NCBI RefSeq assembly: GCF_013204795.1
Contig: NZ_JABMKW010000020.1
Location: forward strand, 310,001 to 374,000
Reading direction: 5' to 3'
DNA: 64,000 nt
Source: Pedobacter panaciterrae
GTDB lineage: Bacteria; Bacteroidota; Bacteroidia; Sphingobacteriales; Sphingobacteriaceae
A program made the position numbers and the translations under genes. This document shows, piece by piece, positions 1 through 8,394 of the stretch. A model generated the notes under the pieces. The model made no database searches, had not been told where the DNA came from, and worked only from the letters and a program-made list of their open reading frames with translations. Numbering within the stretch: position 1 is the first letter of the stretch; each line of letters begins with the position of its first letter.

Positions 1-222
1 GGTGATGAGTTTGGCTCTACTAACCACGCCCATAAACTGGATTCATTGGCAAAGAAACTGATGAACTCAATTACTCCAACTCAAGTTGATGACTATGAAG
101 GGCGTAAGCCTATTTTAATGGATTGTATTGAATATTACGAGAGTAAGGAACTGAAAAGAGAGATCATAAAAATCCTAACCCCCCCCCGAAAAAATGAGTT
201 ACTTAGGCCTGGAAATAAATAG
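1..222 (+). CDS. C-terminal fragment of an unrecognised protein (partial at window edge)
   Basis: The frame is open from base 1 and ends at TAG 220-222, giving about 73 residues of a gene that starts outside the window. The residues are charged and mostly helical in character, and I do not recognise a family. Near the 3' end the coding sequence contains an uninterrupted run of nine C (179-187), which is translated as Thr-Pro-Pro. Loss or gain of C would change the last residues: one alternative frame stops almost at once, the other stays open to about position 302. The gene lies 62 bp upstream of an MNT/HEPN toxin-antitoxin pair. No function can be assigned from this fragment. Confidence 0.55.
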   Translation, partial: GDEFGSTNHAHKLDSLAKKLMNSITPTQVDDYEGRKPILMDCIEYYESKELKREIIKILTPPRKNELLRPGNK

Positions 223-272
223 CGACTACTTGATATTAATGGCTTACATTTATGACGATTGTCATTATTTAG

Positions 273-280
273 TATCTTTG
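273..280 (+). promoter_or_regulatory. Bacteroidota-type -7 box before the MNT antitoxin gene
   Basis: TATCTTTG matches the Bacteroidota -7 consensus TAnnTTTG exactly. The antitoxin ATG follows only four bases later, so the transcript would be leaderless or nearly so if this box is used with normal spacing. I see no convincing -33 element. Confidence 0.5.
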
Positions 281-284
281 TGTT

Positions 285-596
285 ATGCAAACTGCAGTTC
301 AGAATAAACGGACATTAATATCATTACTTAAGGCTAATAGCCAGAAGCTGAAATCTTATGGAGTTTCGAGCTTGAGCATATTTGGTTCGTTTATTTCTGG
401 GAAACTTGATGTGGATAGTGATGTTGATCTTTTAGTCGATTTCGACCCCAGCCAAAAAAGCTATGATAATTTTATGGATTTGTCATTCTTCTTAGAAGAC
501 TTGCTAGGTAGAAAAGTAGAGCTGGTGACACCACAATCACTAAGTAAATATATTGGCTCACATATTTTAAAACAAGCTGAGCATGTTGCCATCTAA
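285..596 (+). CDS. MNT-type minimal nucleotidyltransferase, antitoxin of a HEPN/MNT pair
   Basis: This 103-residue protein has the nucleotidyltransferase core of the MNT (MntA-like) family: a GSF motif followed by S-D-V-D-L-L-V-D-F, which carries the catalytic aspartates of the GSxxxG...DxD signature. Family members neutralise a partner HEPN RNase, in studied cases by adenylylating it near its active site. The length is typical of the stand-alone antitoxin. A HEPN (DUF86) reading frame overlaps its 3' end from 583, the usual arrangement. The antitoxin itself looks intact, while the partner is frameshifted. Confidence in the family is high; the activity of the pair is doubtful. Confidence 0.85.
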   Translation: MQTAVQNKRTLISLLKANSQKLKSYGVSSLSIFGSFISGKLDVDSDVDLLVDFDPSQKSYDNFMDLSFFLEDLLGRKVELVTPQSLSKYIGSHILKQAEHVAI

Positions 597-920
597 TGTT
601 AAGTTATTTAAGCATATTCTTGAAGAAGTTTCTTTTATACTAAACGCTGTCAAAGGGAAAATAGAGACTTGGTAGTTGACGATCCTGTTCTATCAAGGGC
701 TATAATTAGAAGCTTGGAAATTATTGGTGAGGCTAGTACCAAAATTGATGATGAGTTTAAAGCTATATACCCCAATATAGAATGGAGAAAAATGTCTAAT
801 ACACGTAACCGGTTAATTCACGATTATTTTGGAGTAGATTATGACATCGTTTGGGATATAATAGTATCTAAATTACCTGATCTTGAAGCAGAGATTCAGG
901 CAATCATCTCAGAGAATTAG
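583..920 (+). pseudogene. HEPN (DUF86) toxin of the HEPN/MNT system, frameshifted
   Basis: A reading frame starting at ATG 583, inside the antitoxin gene, encodes the typical DUF86 N-terminus (K-L-F-K-H-I-L-E-E-V ... N-A-V-K-G-K) but stops at TAG 673-675. The rest of the family continues in the -1 frame from about 662 to 920 (R-D-L-V-V-D-D-P-V-L-S-R-A, then S-L-E-I-I-G-E-A). Adding one A to the A4 run at 658-661 joins the two halves perfectly. The HEPN active-site motif Rx4H followed by x-Y (R-N-R-L-I-H-D-Y) is intact in the distal part. An alternative TTG start at 669 would give only the C-terminal 83 residues. It is either an inactivated toxin, a sequencing error, or less likely a programmed frameshift. 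Confidence 0.75.
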
Positions 921-940
921 AAAAATTATTTGCTTTGGTT

Positions 941-1107
941 AGACCTTACAAATGGTTCGGTCAAGGTTCTTTAAGCATAATACTAATATCCGGATAACAT
1001 TTCCGTTTCATTCAGGTTTCATAGGTGTGTACACCTACAATACACCTATGAAACACCTATATAACTCCTTTCGTTAGTATGCCATGACCGAACCATTTGT
1101 AAGGTCT
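941..1107. repeat. 167-bp element with 23-bp perfect terminal inverted repeats and inner palindromes
   Basis: A 23-bp sequence at 941-963 recurs as an exact reverse complement at 1085-1107. Nested inside are a 7-bp pair (979-985 with 1074-1080) and a 12-bp perfect pair TTTCATAGGTGT / ACACCTATGAAA (1017-1028 and 1042-1053); the motif ACACCTA occurs three times between 1031 and 1061. The whole stretch could fold into one long stem. No open reading frame inside is convincing and no clear target-site duplication is visible. It resembles a MITE or REP-like element and fills most of the gene-free stretch 921-1272. Confidence 0.7.
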
Positions 1108-1272
1108 GATGCTACAAGGGATAGTCGAAACTATATATATTTAATACTTCATTCTCCAGCCCCAATAATCTTAAGAGAGTTAACTATTAGAAAGACCCTA
1201 TCAATGCCCTGTCAACCGATCTGTGTGAATAGTTTATACCCTCCGCTAAAAGAAGGGAAAGTTAATTGGTTT

Positions 1273-2643
1273 TTAAAGAATTGCAAGGGACGCGGAGGTC
1301 TTGTGCCTAATCATCAAAGTCAATCCTATAAGCGCATAAATACTCAAAACAACTAACGATACGATATTAACTGAAACGGCTATGTCCTTAGATTTCATGA
1401 ACAGTGTTAATATAGAAAGCCCTATACCTGCACCTAAAAAATACGATGTTGTACCAATGCTAGATCCAAGACCATAATGCGCTTTAGGAATGCCTTGTAC
1501 AGAGAGTACCGATAGGGCGGTGTAGCTCAATGTCATCCCTAGTCCGGTAACAAAGGTGGCCGATAGCAGTACCAGAACCAGCGAATGATTAAACAGCACG
1601 CTACTGGTTAAAAACAATCCGCCAATAAGCATACACAGCATTCCGGCTATGCCCAGTTGCGAAACCGTAAGCCTTTTGGTTAATACAGGTATCCCTAATT
1701 TTGCCACAACGGCCGAGAGTAAACTAAACGGAACCAACAACAATCCAGACTTTGCAGCACTTAAATTCATATCCTTTTGCAGAATCAGTGAAACCATAAA
1801 CAGGAAACCTGTAAAAAATGCCCCTAAAAGAATAAACACCAAATTGGCCGTAACAACAGAACTGGAATTAAATATAGACAAGTCTATTAGCGGTTCCGAG
1901 AGCCTTGTAAGTCTGTTGTATAATACCTTAACACAGATTAGAATGGCAACAGCTAGGAAAAGCAGCAATGCCGAATGGCTTTGAAACTCGCCAATGGTAT
2001 GCACCGCGTAACTGATCATTAACAGCGTTGCGGCTAGCAATAAACCCGAAATAACATCGGGTGCTCTTTTGTTCTTTTCTGCTACATCGGCCTCCAGGTA
2101 AAAATAAGCAATAATAACTACCAGGAATAGGATAGGTACGTTGATCAGGAAAACCCAGTGCCATCCCCATAGGGTGCTAATGATGCCTCCAAAAGAAAGT
2201 CCGCTTCCAGATCCTATGGCGGCAAAAGAACTGAAAATACCAATTGCCTTGCTTCGCTCTTTTTCTTCTGTGAAATTATGGATGACTATGGATAGGGACG
2301 AGGGCATGATCAACGCGGCTGCTAAACCTTGTATGGCCCTAAAAACAGCTAGCATTTCGAATGACGTGGATAAACCGGCACCCAACGAGGTGATTAGAAA
2401 CAGCACAGAGCCGATCATAAATACCTTCTTTTTACCTACTACATCTGATAGTTTACCGCCAATAATCAGAAACCCTCCGTAAAGCAATACGTACAAGGTT
2501 TGCAGCCATTGCACCTGATCGTTGCCAACTTTAAACTGGGCTTGTATAGATGGTATGGTGAGGTTGATGATGGCAATATCCAGGGCTTCTACAAAAATGG
2601 CCATAGAAGCAATCATCAGAATGATATTCTTTTTTGAAAACAT
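1273..2643 (-). CDS. MFS drug exporter, DHA2 (EmrB/QacA-like) family
   Basis: The 456-residue protein is almost wholly hydrophobic, in a pattern fitting the 14-helix DHA2 family of proton-driven drug antiporters in the inner membrane. The loop between helices 2 and 3 has the MFS motif A-like G-G-K-L-S-D-V-V-G-K-K-K, and the early D-I-A-I-I-N-L-T-I-P segment is typical of motif D1 in this family. The start at 2643 is followed by a short basic stretch and the first helix. A divergently transcribed Lrp-type regulator lies about 130 bp away and is a candidate regulator. The substrate cannot be told from sequence. Confidence 0.85.
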   Translation of the reverse strand: MFSKKNIILMIASMAIFVEALDIAIINLTIPSIQAQFKVGNDQVQWLQTLYVLLYGGFLIIGGKLSDVVGKKKVFMIGSVLFLITSLGAGLSTSFEMLAVFRAIQGLAAALIMPSSLSIVIHNFTEEKERSKAIGIFSSFAAIGSGSGLSFGGIISTLWGWHWVFLINVPILFLVVIIAYFYLEADVAEKNKRAPDVISGLLLAATLLMISYAVHTIGEFQSHSALLLFLAVAILICVKVLYNRLTRLSEPLIDLSIFNSSSVVTANLVFILLGAFFTGFLFMVSLILQKDMNLSAAKSGLLLVPFSLLSAVVAKLGIPVLTKRLTVSQLGIAGMLCMLIGGLFLTSSVLFNHSLVLVLLSATFVTGLGMTLSYTALSVLSVQGIPKAHYGLGSSIGTTSYFLGAGIGLSILTLFMKSKDIAVSVNIVSLVVLSIYALIGLTLMIRHKTSASLAIL

Positions 2644-2771
2644 AAGTTAGCTCGTTGTCCTGTCAAAAGTAGAAATAATGATTTTCTGATTGAAGAGATA
2701 AAAAATAATAAGAACAATTGTGTTGATATTTGTATTTTTATAGAACAAGTGCGTTTTAAGTGCTTCAAAAG

Positions 2772-3260
2772 ATGTCGAAAACAGAACAACAGAAATTACC
2801 CGAAATTAGTTTAGATGGCAAAGACCATGAAATACTAAAACTAATAGAATCGAATAGCAAACTTACTGTGAGGGAAATTGCTTCGCAAATTCATTTAAGT
2901 CCCACGCCAACACATGATAGAATTAAGCGCTTAGAGAAAAGTGGTGTAATTAAGCAGTATTCTGCGGTGTTAGATAAGCGTTTGGTTGGCAAAAGAATGA
3001 TTGTGCTGTGTATGGTTACTTTAAGAGAGCACAACAAAAAAGCCGGGGCTATTTTTGTGAATGCCATACAGGGGTTTAAAGAGGTTATTGAATGTTATAA
3101 TATTTCTGGTGATTTTGACTTTATGCTCAAAATTGTAGCCGAGGATATGGAAAGTTATCATACGTTTTTTGTAGATAAGTTAACGGAAGTGCCGGGAATT
3201 GGACAGACTAAGAGCGTGTTTGTAATGGATGTGATTAAGGAAACGCATAATTTGATGTAG
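2772..3260 (+). CDS. Lrp/AsnC family transcriptional regulator
   Basis: The 162-residue protein has an N-terminal winged helix-turn-helix (about residues 15-75, with L-T-V-R-E-I-A-S-Q and P-T-H-D-R-I-K-R-L-E) and a C-terminal RAM (AsnC ligand-binding) domain with the expected glycine-rich stretch around N-I-S-G-D-F-D-F-M-L. Lrp-family proteins assemble as dimers and higher oligomers and respond to amino acids. I chose ATG 2772; an in-frame GTG four codons upstream (2760) is possible. The divergent neighbour is a DHA2 exporter, so the regulator may control amino-acid or drug export. Confidence 0.85.
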   Translation: MSKTEQQKLPEISLDGKDHEILKLIESNSKLTVREIASQIHLSPTPTHDRIKRLEKSGVIKQYSAVLDKRLVGKRMIVLCMVTLREHNKKAGAIFVNAIQGFKEVIECYNISGDFDFMLKIVAEDMESYHTFFVDKLTEVPGIGQTKSVFVMDVIKETHNLM

Positions 3261-3278
3261 GAAGGATGACGAGTGCGT

Positions 3279-5618
3279 TTAATCCTCGACCTCTAACGTG
3301 TAATACGATACCTTGTTAAACAATTCCTCTGGTAAAAATGGTTTTATAATGTAATCATCAATACCTGCTTCTTTTATCTGATCTTGTATTTCGGCAGCCA
3401 GGTTTGCGGTAAGGGCTATTATCGGTATTTTAACTCCAGATTTGCGCATCTTTTTTGCAGCCTCATATCCATCCAGAATAGGCATTTGTAAATCCATAAG
3501 CACCAGCTGATGTTTGGCGCCATCAAATTTGTGAAGCGCCTCAAATCCGTTTAAAGCCACATCAATTGATGCTCCCCAACCCTCAAGGTATCGCTGTGCA
3601 ACAAGAACATTCATCGGGTTATCTTCTACTAAAAGTATATGTATCCCCTCAAAAGGTTTAGATTTTTCTTTAATGGCTTCAGAGTTATAATTGATTCCGT
3701 TTCTTTTTCCGGCCTTTTCAAAAGTTTGCTCAAAATAGAAGGTAGAACCCTTGCCTTCAACACTTTTTACATTAAGCGTAGAATCTTGCAGTTCAAGAAT
3801 CTTTTTTGATATTGCCAATCCAAGTCCGGTGCCGCTTGGACCTTTAAATCCAGACGCATTAACTTGCATAAACCGTTCGAAGATAATAGCCAGTTTCTCT
3901 TTGGATATGCCGATTCCTGTATCTTTAACCTCCACAGCAATGGTAATTGAAGTTTTATTTTGAGATTCTACAGTTATGGTAACATTTACAGAACCCTTGT
4001 CTGTAAACTTAATGGCATTATGCACCAGGTTGGTAATTACCTGAGTAGTTCTGGTTGGGTCGCCCATTACCTTGCTTTGCATTTCTTTATCTATCGATAA
4101 ATTAAGGGCTATACTTTTGTCTTGCGCTGCCATTTCAAGACCCTTAACAATATAACCTACAATAGAGGCAATATCCATTTCAACGCGCTCAATAGAGATT
4201 TTACCCGATTCAATTTTATTGTAGTCCAGAATATCGTTTACAATGGCCAACAGATTATTTGCCGAAAAGCGCAATACATCCAATTGCTCTACCTGATCTT
4301 CGCGCGGGTTACTTTTTAACAGTAAATGGCTCATCCCAATCACCGCATTTAATGGCGTCCTAATCTCGTGGCTCATATTGCTCAGGAATTCGCTTTTAGC
4401 ACTTAGCCCTTCTTCGGCCTGCGCTTTGGCTTGTTTTAAAGCAAAAGAAACCCTGTGCGATAATGCCAGCGACTGAAGGAAAAAGAAGGTGATATAGCAC
4501 AGGAAGCTGGCCAGTTGGTAAGGAGGGATAAGTAACCAGTAATGAAGCAGAGATATGGCAAATGCCGGGATCAGGGCAAAAGAACTCAATAAAGTGTATA
4601 GTGCGCCGGTTCTGTTTCTTCTGTATGCTTTTATATATATGTATGGAACATACAGCAGGCAGAATAACATTACAGCTAAAAACGGATTTATTAATTGAGT
4701 AAAATAAACTGCCGGCAAACATATTACCGCTAAACTAAATAAACCGCATATGCCACATATTATTTTAGGTATGGGCATGTTAATGTCTTTAGGAAATAGA
4801 TAAAGCGTATAAAGCGCGAACAGTCCTATACCTATAAATAAGGAAAGATACTCTAACCTGATGGTTAGATGCCAGCTTAGGTTCGGGATGATATTATGCA
4901 GTACATAAGTGTCTGTACCAATAGTTCTGTAGCAATAGACTATAGAAAAGATGGCAAAAAACAGGATGGCCTTGTCGTTTTTTCCTTGCAGATACAATCC
5001 CATAAAGAAAAGGCCGCCCATGATTAAACATCCGGTAAGTATAAGATTTATGGAGGCCGATTGCCGTTCCTTCAGTATCAATTGGTCTCTGTTTCCAATT
5101 TGCAGGGGTTTTTTAATGCCTCCTTTGATATGGTCGAAATTGGAGATTTGCAGTAAAAGATTTAGTGTATCTATGTTGGCAGGTATGGCTACTGTACGGT
5201 TTTCCCAATAAGGCATAGAACTTTCTTTATTGGTGCCAACTTTTCCATTGGCTGCTTCTAGCTTACCATTTATATATAGCCTGTAAGCCGAGTAGGTTTC
5301 TGGAATGGCCAGTAATAATGTACTTTTATTGTGTGGTAGTAGTAGGGTTGCTTTGTAGGTAGCGTAGCCAAATCCTTTCCATACATATGGGAAATTTACG
5401 AGTTTACCACCTTTGGCAGACACGTTTTGAGGCTCTAAAAGCTGATTCCAGTAAAACTCCCACTGCTTGCCTAGTTCTACAATTTTATCAAAAGATTGGG
5501 TACGCAGGTCGATTACAGCTTTTGAGTTGACAAACTGAGGAACGCCAGTGCCAGCAGCTTTTTGACAGCTAATTAAAAGTATTACCAGGAATAGGAGATA
5601 AGGCTTTCTAACCCACAT
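3279..5618 (-). CDS. 7TMR-DISM hybrid sensor histidine kinase/response regulator
   Basis: The 779-residue protein starts with a lipoprotein-like signal (L-L-I-S-C, Cys18) and a roughly 160-residue extracytoplasmic beta domain of the 7TMR-DISMED type, a fold resembling carbohydrate-binding modules. Seven membrane helices span about 190-385. The cytoplasmic part has HisKA with phospho-acceptor His417 in S-N-M-S-H-E-I-R-T-P-L-N, an HATPase domain (N-box near 530-540, G-T-G-L-G near 600) and a C-terminal receiver with Asp709 in L-M-D-L-Q-M-P. There is no DNA-binding output domain, so an unlinked partner must act. It is transcribed divergently from the sugar-acid operon at 5757, 139 bp away, and could sense sugars for it; that link is inference. 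Confidence 0.9.
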   Translation of the reverse strand: MWVRKPYLLFLVILLISCQKAAGTGVPQFVNSKAVIDLRTQSFDKIVELGKQWEFYWNQLLEPQNVSAKGGKLVNFPYVWKGFGYATYKATLLLPHNKSTLLLAIPETYSAYRLYINGKLEAANGKVGTNKESSMPYWENRTVAIPANIDTLNLLLQISNFDHIKGGIKKPLQIGNRDQLILKERQSASINLILTGCLIMGGLFFMGLYLQGKNDKAILFFAIFSIVYCYRTIGTDTYVLHNIIPNLSWHLTIRLEYLSLFIGIGLFALYTLYLFPKDINMPIPKIICGICGLFSLAVICLPAVYFTQLINPFLAVMLFCLLYVPYIYIKAYRRNRTGALYTLLSSFALIPAFAISLLHYWLLIPPYQLASFLCYITFFFLQSLALSHRVSFALKQAKAQAEEGLSAKSEFLSNMSHEIRTPLNAVIGMSHLLLKSNPREDQVEQLDVLRFSANNLLAIVNDILDYNKIESGKISIERVEMDIASIVGYIVKGLEMAAQDKSIALNLSIDKEMQSKVMGDPTRTTQVITNLVHNAIKFTDKGSVNVTITVESQNKTSITIAVEVKDTGIGISKEKLAIIFERFMQVNASGFKGPSGTGLGLAISKKILELQDSTLNVKSVEGKGSTFYFEQTFEKAGKRNGINYNSEAIKEKSKPFEGIHILLVEDNPMNVLVAQRYLEGWGASIDVALNGFEALHKFDGAKHQLVLMDLQMPILDGYEAAKKMRKSGVKIPIIALTANLAAEIQDQIKEAGIDDYIIKPFLPEELFNKVSYYTLEVED

Positions 5619-5756
5619 TTGAACGTTACTGCAAAATAATCAGCTAAATATACAAGTTTGTATGTTATCTTTCTATTTGATTTGTTACCTTATTTACAGG
5701 ATTGTATTATATATATTTATCCTTTAACTTAAAACTAACCAGATAAGAATCTATAA

Positions 5757-6647
5757 ATGGTAAACAAAACAGGGGCGGCAGTGCTGTATCCTTCGGGTTG
5801 TATGTTGGGCGAAAGCCCCATGTGGCACAATGAGCGACAGAGTTGCTTTTGGGTTGATATTGAGGGTTGTACGATTTATGAATACAGTTTTCCCGATAAA
5901 AGCTGTCGCCAATATGAATTATCTAAACGCGTTTCTTTAGTAGTTAAAGGCAGTATTGCCGATGAACTTATTGTGGGTTTACAAGGCGGTGTAGCCAGGT
6001 TTAACCTGCTTAATGAAACTTTAACCATGCTTACAACGGAACTTAATGCCGATTGGAAAAGCTACCGCTGCAATGATGGTGGTTGTGATAATATGGGCCG
6101 TTTATGGATAAGCACAACTGACTTAAAACATAAAAAAGATGCGGGTGCACTTTATTGCGTTGATAAGAACTTGCAGGTTAGCGAAAAGCTGGGTAAGCTT
6201 TCTATTTCGAACGGTATGGCTTGGACTGCCGACAATAAGCGGCTCTATCATACCGATAGTGTTACAGGTGCAATTAAGTCGTACCTCTACGATGAGCGTA
6301 CCGGTAATCTGGAATTTGAGCGTATTGCGGTGCATATTCCTGTGGAAAAGGGTGTGCCCGATGGGATTGCTTTGGATGCCGAAGGTAAACTTTGGATAGC
6401 GTTATGGGGTGGATATGGTGTTGGCAGGTTTGATGTAGATTCTGGTGAAATGTTGGGTTTTATTGATGTTCCTGCTCCTAATGTAAGCAGCTGTGCTTTT
6501 GTTGGAGATGCGCTGGACCAGATGATCATTACTACTGCAAAAAAAGGAATGACAGAAAATGACCTTAAGGGATTTCCCGAAAGTGGTCATATATTTATAG
6601 TAGAGCCGGGCGTAACAGGTGCTACGGTTTTTAATTGTGTGTTATAA
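5757..6647 (+). CDS. SMP-30/gluconolactonase/LRE family lactonase
   Basis: The 296-residue protein is a six-bladed beta-propeller of the SMP-30 family, whose members hydrolyse aldonolactones to aldonates using one divalent metal. The metal ligands are visible: Glu19 in G-E-S-P, Asn152 in S-I-S-N-G-M-A-W and Asp202 in P-D-G-I-A-L-D. There is no signal peptide, so it should be cytoplasmic. It is the first gene of a tight operon and the aldonate dehydratase starts 10 bp after its stop, which fits lactone opening before dehydration. The exact sugar (L-arabinose, D-xylose, L-fucose or another) cannot be read from the sequence. Confidence 0.88.
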   Translation: MVNKTGAAVLYPSGCMLGESPMWHNERQSCFWVDIEGCTIYEYSFPDKSCRQYELSKRVSLVVKGSIADELIVGLQGGVARFNLLNETLTMLTTELNADWKSYRCNDGGCDNMGRLWISTTDLKHKKDAGALYCVDKNLQVSEKLGKLSISNGMAWTADNKRLYHTDSVTGAIKSYLYDERTGNLEFERIAVHIPVEKGVPDGIALDAEGKLWIALWGGYGVGRFDVDSGEMLGFIDVPAPNVSSCAFVGDALDQMIITTAKKGMTENDLKGFPESGHIFIVEPGVTGATVFNCVL

Positions 6648-6657
6648 TAAAATAGAT

Positions 6658-8370
6658 ATGGAAAAGAAGCTTCGTAGTCAGCAATGGTTTGGTAAAAAAG
6701 GTAAGGATGGGTTTATTTACAGGGCCTGGATGAAAAACCAGGGCATTCCGGCTGATGAGTTTCAGGGTAAACCTGTTATTGGAATTTGCAATACCTGGTC
6801 GGAATTAACACCATGTAATGCCCACTTTAGGGAGCTTGCCGAATCTGTAAAAAGAGGGGTAATTGAAGCAGGCGGTTTCCCGGTTGAATTTCCGGTAATG
6901 TCTTTAGGCGAAACCTTGATTAAACCTACGGCCATGCTTTACCGGAACCTGGTAAGTATGGATGTGGAAGAGTCCATCAGGGCAAACCCAATTGATGGTG
7001 TGGTGTTGATGTGCGGATGCGATAAAACTACTCCGGCACTGGTTATGGGTGCTTGCAGTGTAGATATTCCATCTATTGTGGTTTCTGGTGGTGCAATGCT
7101 TACGGGTAAATTTCAGGGTAAAAATATAGGTACCAGTGATATTTGGAGGTTCTCTGAAAGTGTAAGATCCGGAATCATGTCGGAAGAGGAATTGAACCTG
7201 GCAGAAGCCGGAATGTGCAGGAGCAGAGGGCATTGTGCAGTTATGGGCACTGCATCTTCTATGGCTTGTATGGTTGAATCGCTTGGGCTTTCGTTGCCTG
7301 GCAATGCGGCTATTCCGGCTGCTGATTCTTCAAGAAAGGTACTTGCCCAGTTCTCGGGCCGCAGGATTGTAGATATGGTTAGGGAAGATTTGAAACCATC
7401 TGATGTTCTGGTGCGTAAAGCTTTTGAAAACGCGATAAAGGTAAATGCTGCCATTGGTGGCTCTACCAATTTTGTGATACACCTGTTGGCCATTGCAGGC
7501 AGGGTGGGGATAGATTTAACCATTGATGATTTTGATAAATACTCTGCAGGGATACCGCTAATCGCTAATCTGCAGCCTTCGGGCGAGCATTTTATGGAAG
7601 ATCTGTATTATGCCGGTGGTTTACCTGCCGTAATGAAAGAAATGCAAAGCTTTTTGAATGCCGAATGTATTACGGTAAACGGCAGAAATATTGGTCAGAA
7701 TCTGGAAAGGGCGCAAACTTTGAATCAGGAGGTGATTGCATCTGTAGAAAGTCCTTTTAAACTGGATTCTGGTGTAGCGGTGTTAAAGGGCAATCTTTGT
7801 CCGGAGGGCGCTATCATTAAGCCCTCGGCAGCTAATGCGCGTTTAATGCAGCATACAGGTAAGGCTGTGGTATTTGAAAACATTGAAGATTATAAGCTTA
7901 GAATTGATGATCCGGAGCTGGTTGTTGATGCGGATAGTGTATTGGTATTGAAAAATACAGGCCCTAAAGGTTATCCAGGCATGCCAGAGGTGGGTAATAT
8001 GGGTTTACCTAAAAAGATGCTTGATTTAGGGGTTACAGATATGGTACGCGTATCTGATGGCCGTATGAGTGGAACCGGATTCGGTACTGTGGTACTGCAT
8101 GTTTCGCCAGAAACTGCCGAAAACGGAACCATCGCATTGGTTAAGGATGGGGATATGATTGAACTGGATGTAGCAGGGAGAAGGTTAAGCTTATTAGTGC
8201 CTGATGAGGAATTGGATCAGAGAAGGGCTTTACTTGCTGATCCTGTTAATCAGTTTAAAAGGGGCTATGCAAGGTTGTATGTAGAACATGTTGAACAGGC
8301 ACATTTAGGTGCCGATTTTGATTTTTTAAAGGGTAACTCAGGTAGTGAAGTATTACGCGATTCACATTAA
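6658..8370 (+). CDS. IlvD/Edd family aldonate (sugar acid) dehydratase
   Basis: The 570-residue protein belongs to the IlvD/Edd family of Fe-S dehydratases. Likely cluster ligands are Cys53 (T-P-C-N), Cys121 (C-G-C-D-K-T-T-P-A) and Cys193 (G-H-C-A-V-M-G-T-A); Lys123 is the lysine that is carbamylated in this family to bind Mg. Close family members are L-arabinonate and D-xylonate dehydratases, which make 2-keto-3-deoxy aldonates, as well as dihydroxy-acid dehydratase (IlvD). The lactonase and SDR neighbours, and the absence of other ilv genes here, favour the sugar-acid role. ATG 6658 is chosen because the upstream extension would overlap the lactonase gene. Confidence 0.85.
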   Translation: MEKKLRSQQWFGKKGKDGFIYRAWMKNQGIPADEFQGKPVIGICNTWSELTPCNAHFRELAESVKRGVIEAGGFPVEFPVMSLGETLIKPTAMLYRNLVSMDVEESIRANPIDGVVLMCGCDKTTPALVMGACSVDIPSIVVSGGAMLTGKFQGKNIGTSDIWRFSESVRSGIMSEEELNLAEAGMCRSRGHCAVMGTASSMACMVESLGLSLPGNAAIPAADSSRKVLAQFSGRRIVDMVREDLKPSDVLVRKAFENAIKVNAAIGGSTNFVIHLLAIAGRVGIDLTIDDFDKYSAGIPLIANLQPSGEHFMEDLYYAGGLPAVMKEMQSFLNAECITVNGRNIGQNLERAQTLNQEVIASVESPFKLDSGVAVLKGNLCPEGAIIKPSAANARLMQHTGKAVVFENIEDYKLRIDDPELVVDADSVLVLKNTGPKGYPGMPEVGNMGLPKKMLDLGVTDMVRVSDGRMSGTGFGTVVLHVSPETAENGTIALVKDGDMIELDVAGRRLSLLVPDEELDQRRALLADPVNQFKRGYARLYVEHVEQAHLGADFDFLKGNSGSEVLRDSH

Positions 8371-8394
8371 TATATAAACAGACGAAAGACTAAT

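Noticed and set aside
1017..1062. A short CRISPR-like array of ACACCTA repeats
   Set aside because: Repeats are only about 7 bases, unevenly spaced and partly palindromic, with no spacers or cas genes.
1084..1356. A 90-codon open frame on the + strand
   Set aside because: It starts inside the inverted-repeat element and overlaps the 3' end of the DHA2 exporter on the other strand; its residues look like translated non-coding DNA.
7113..7523. A 136-codon open frame antisense to the aldonate dehydratase
   Set aside because: It is a mirror frame of a strongly conserved gene, with no domain and no start or promoter features of its own.
6658..8370. IlvD of branched-chain amino-acid synthesis
   Set aside because: The neighbours are a lactonase, an SDR and glycosidases, with no other ilv or leu genes, so a sugar-acid dehydratase is more likely.
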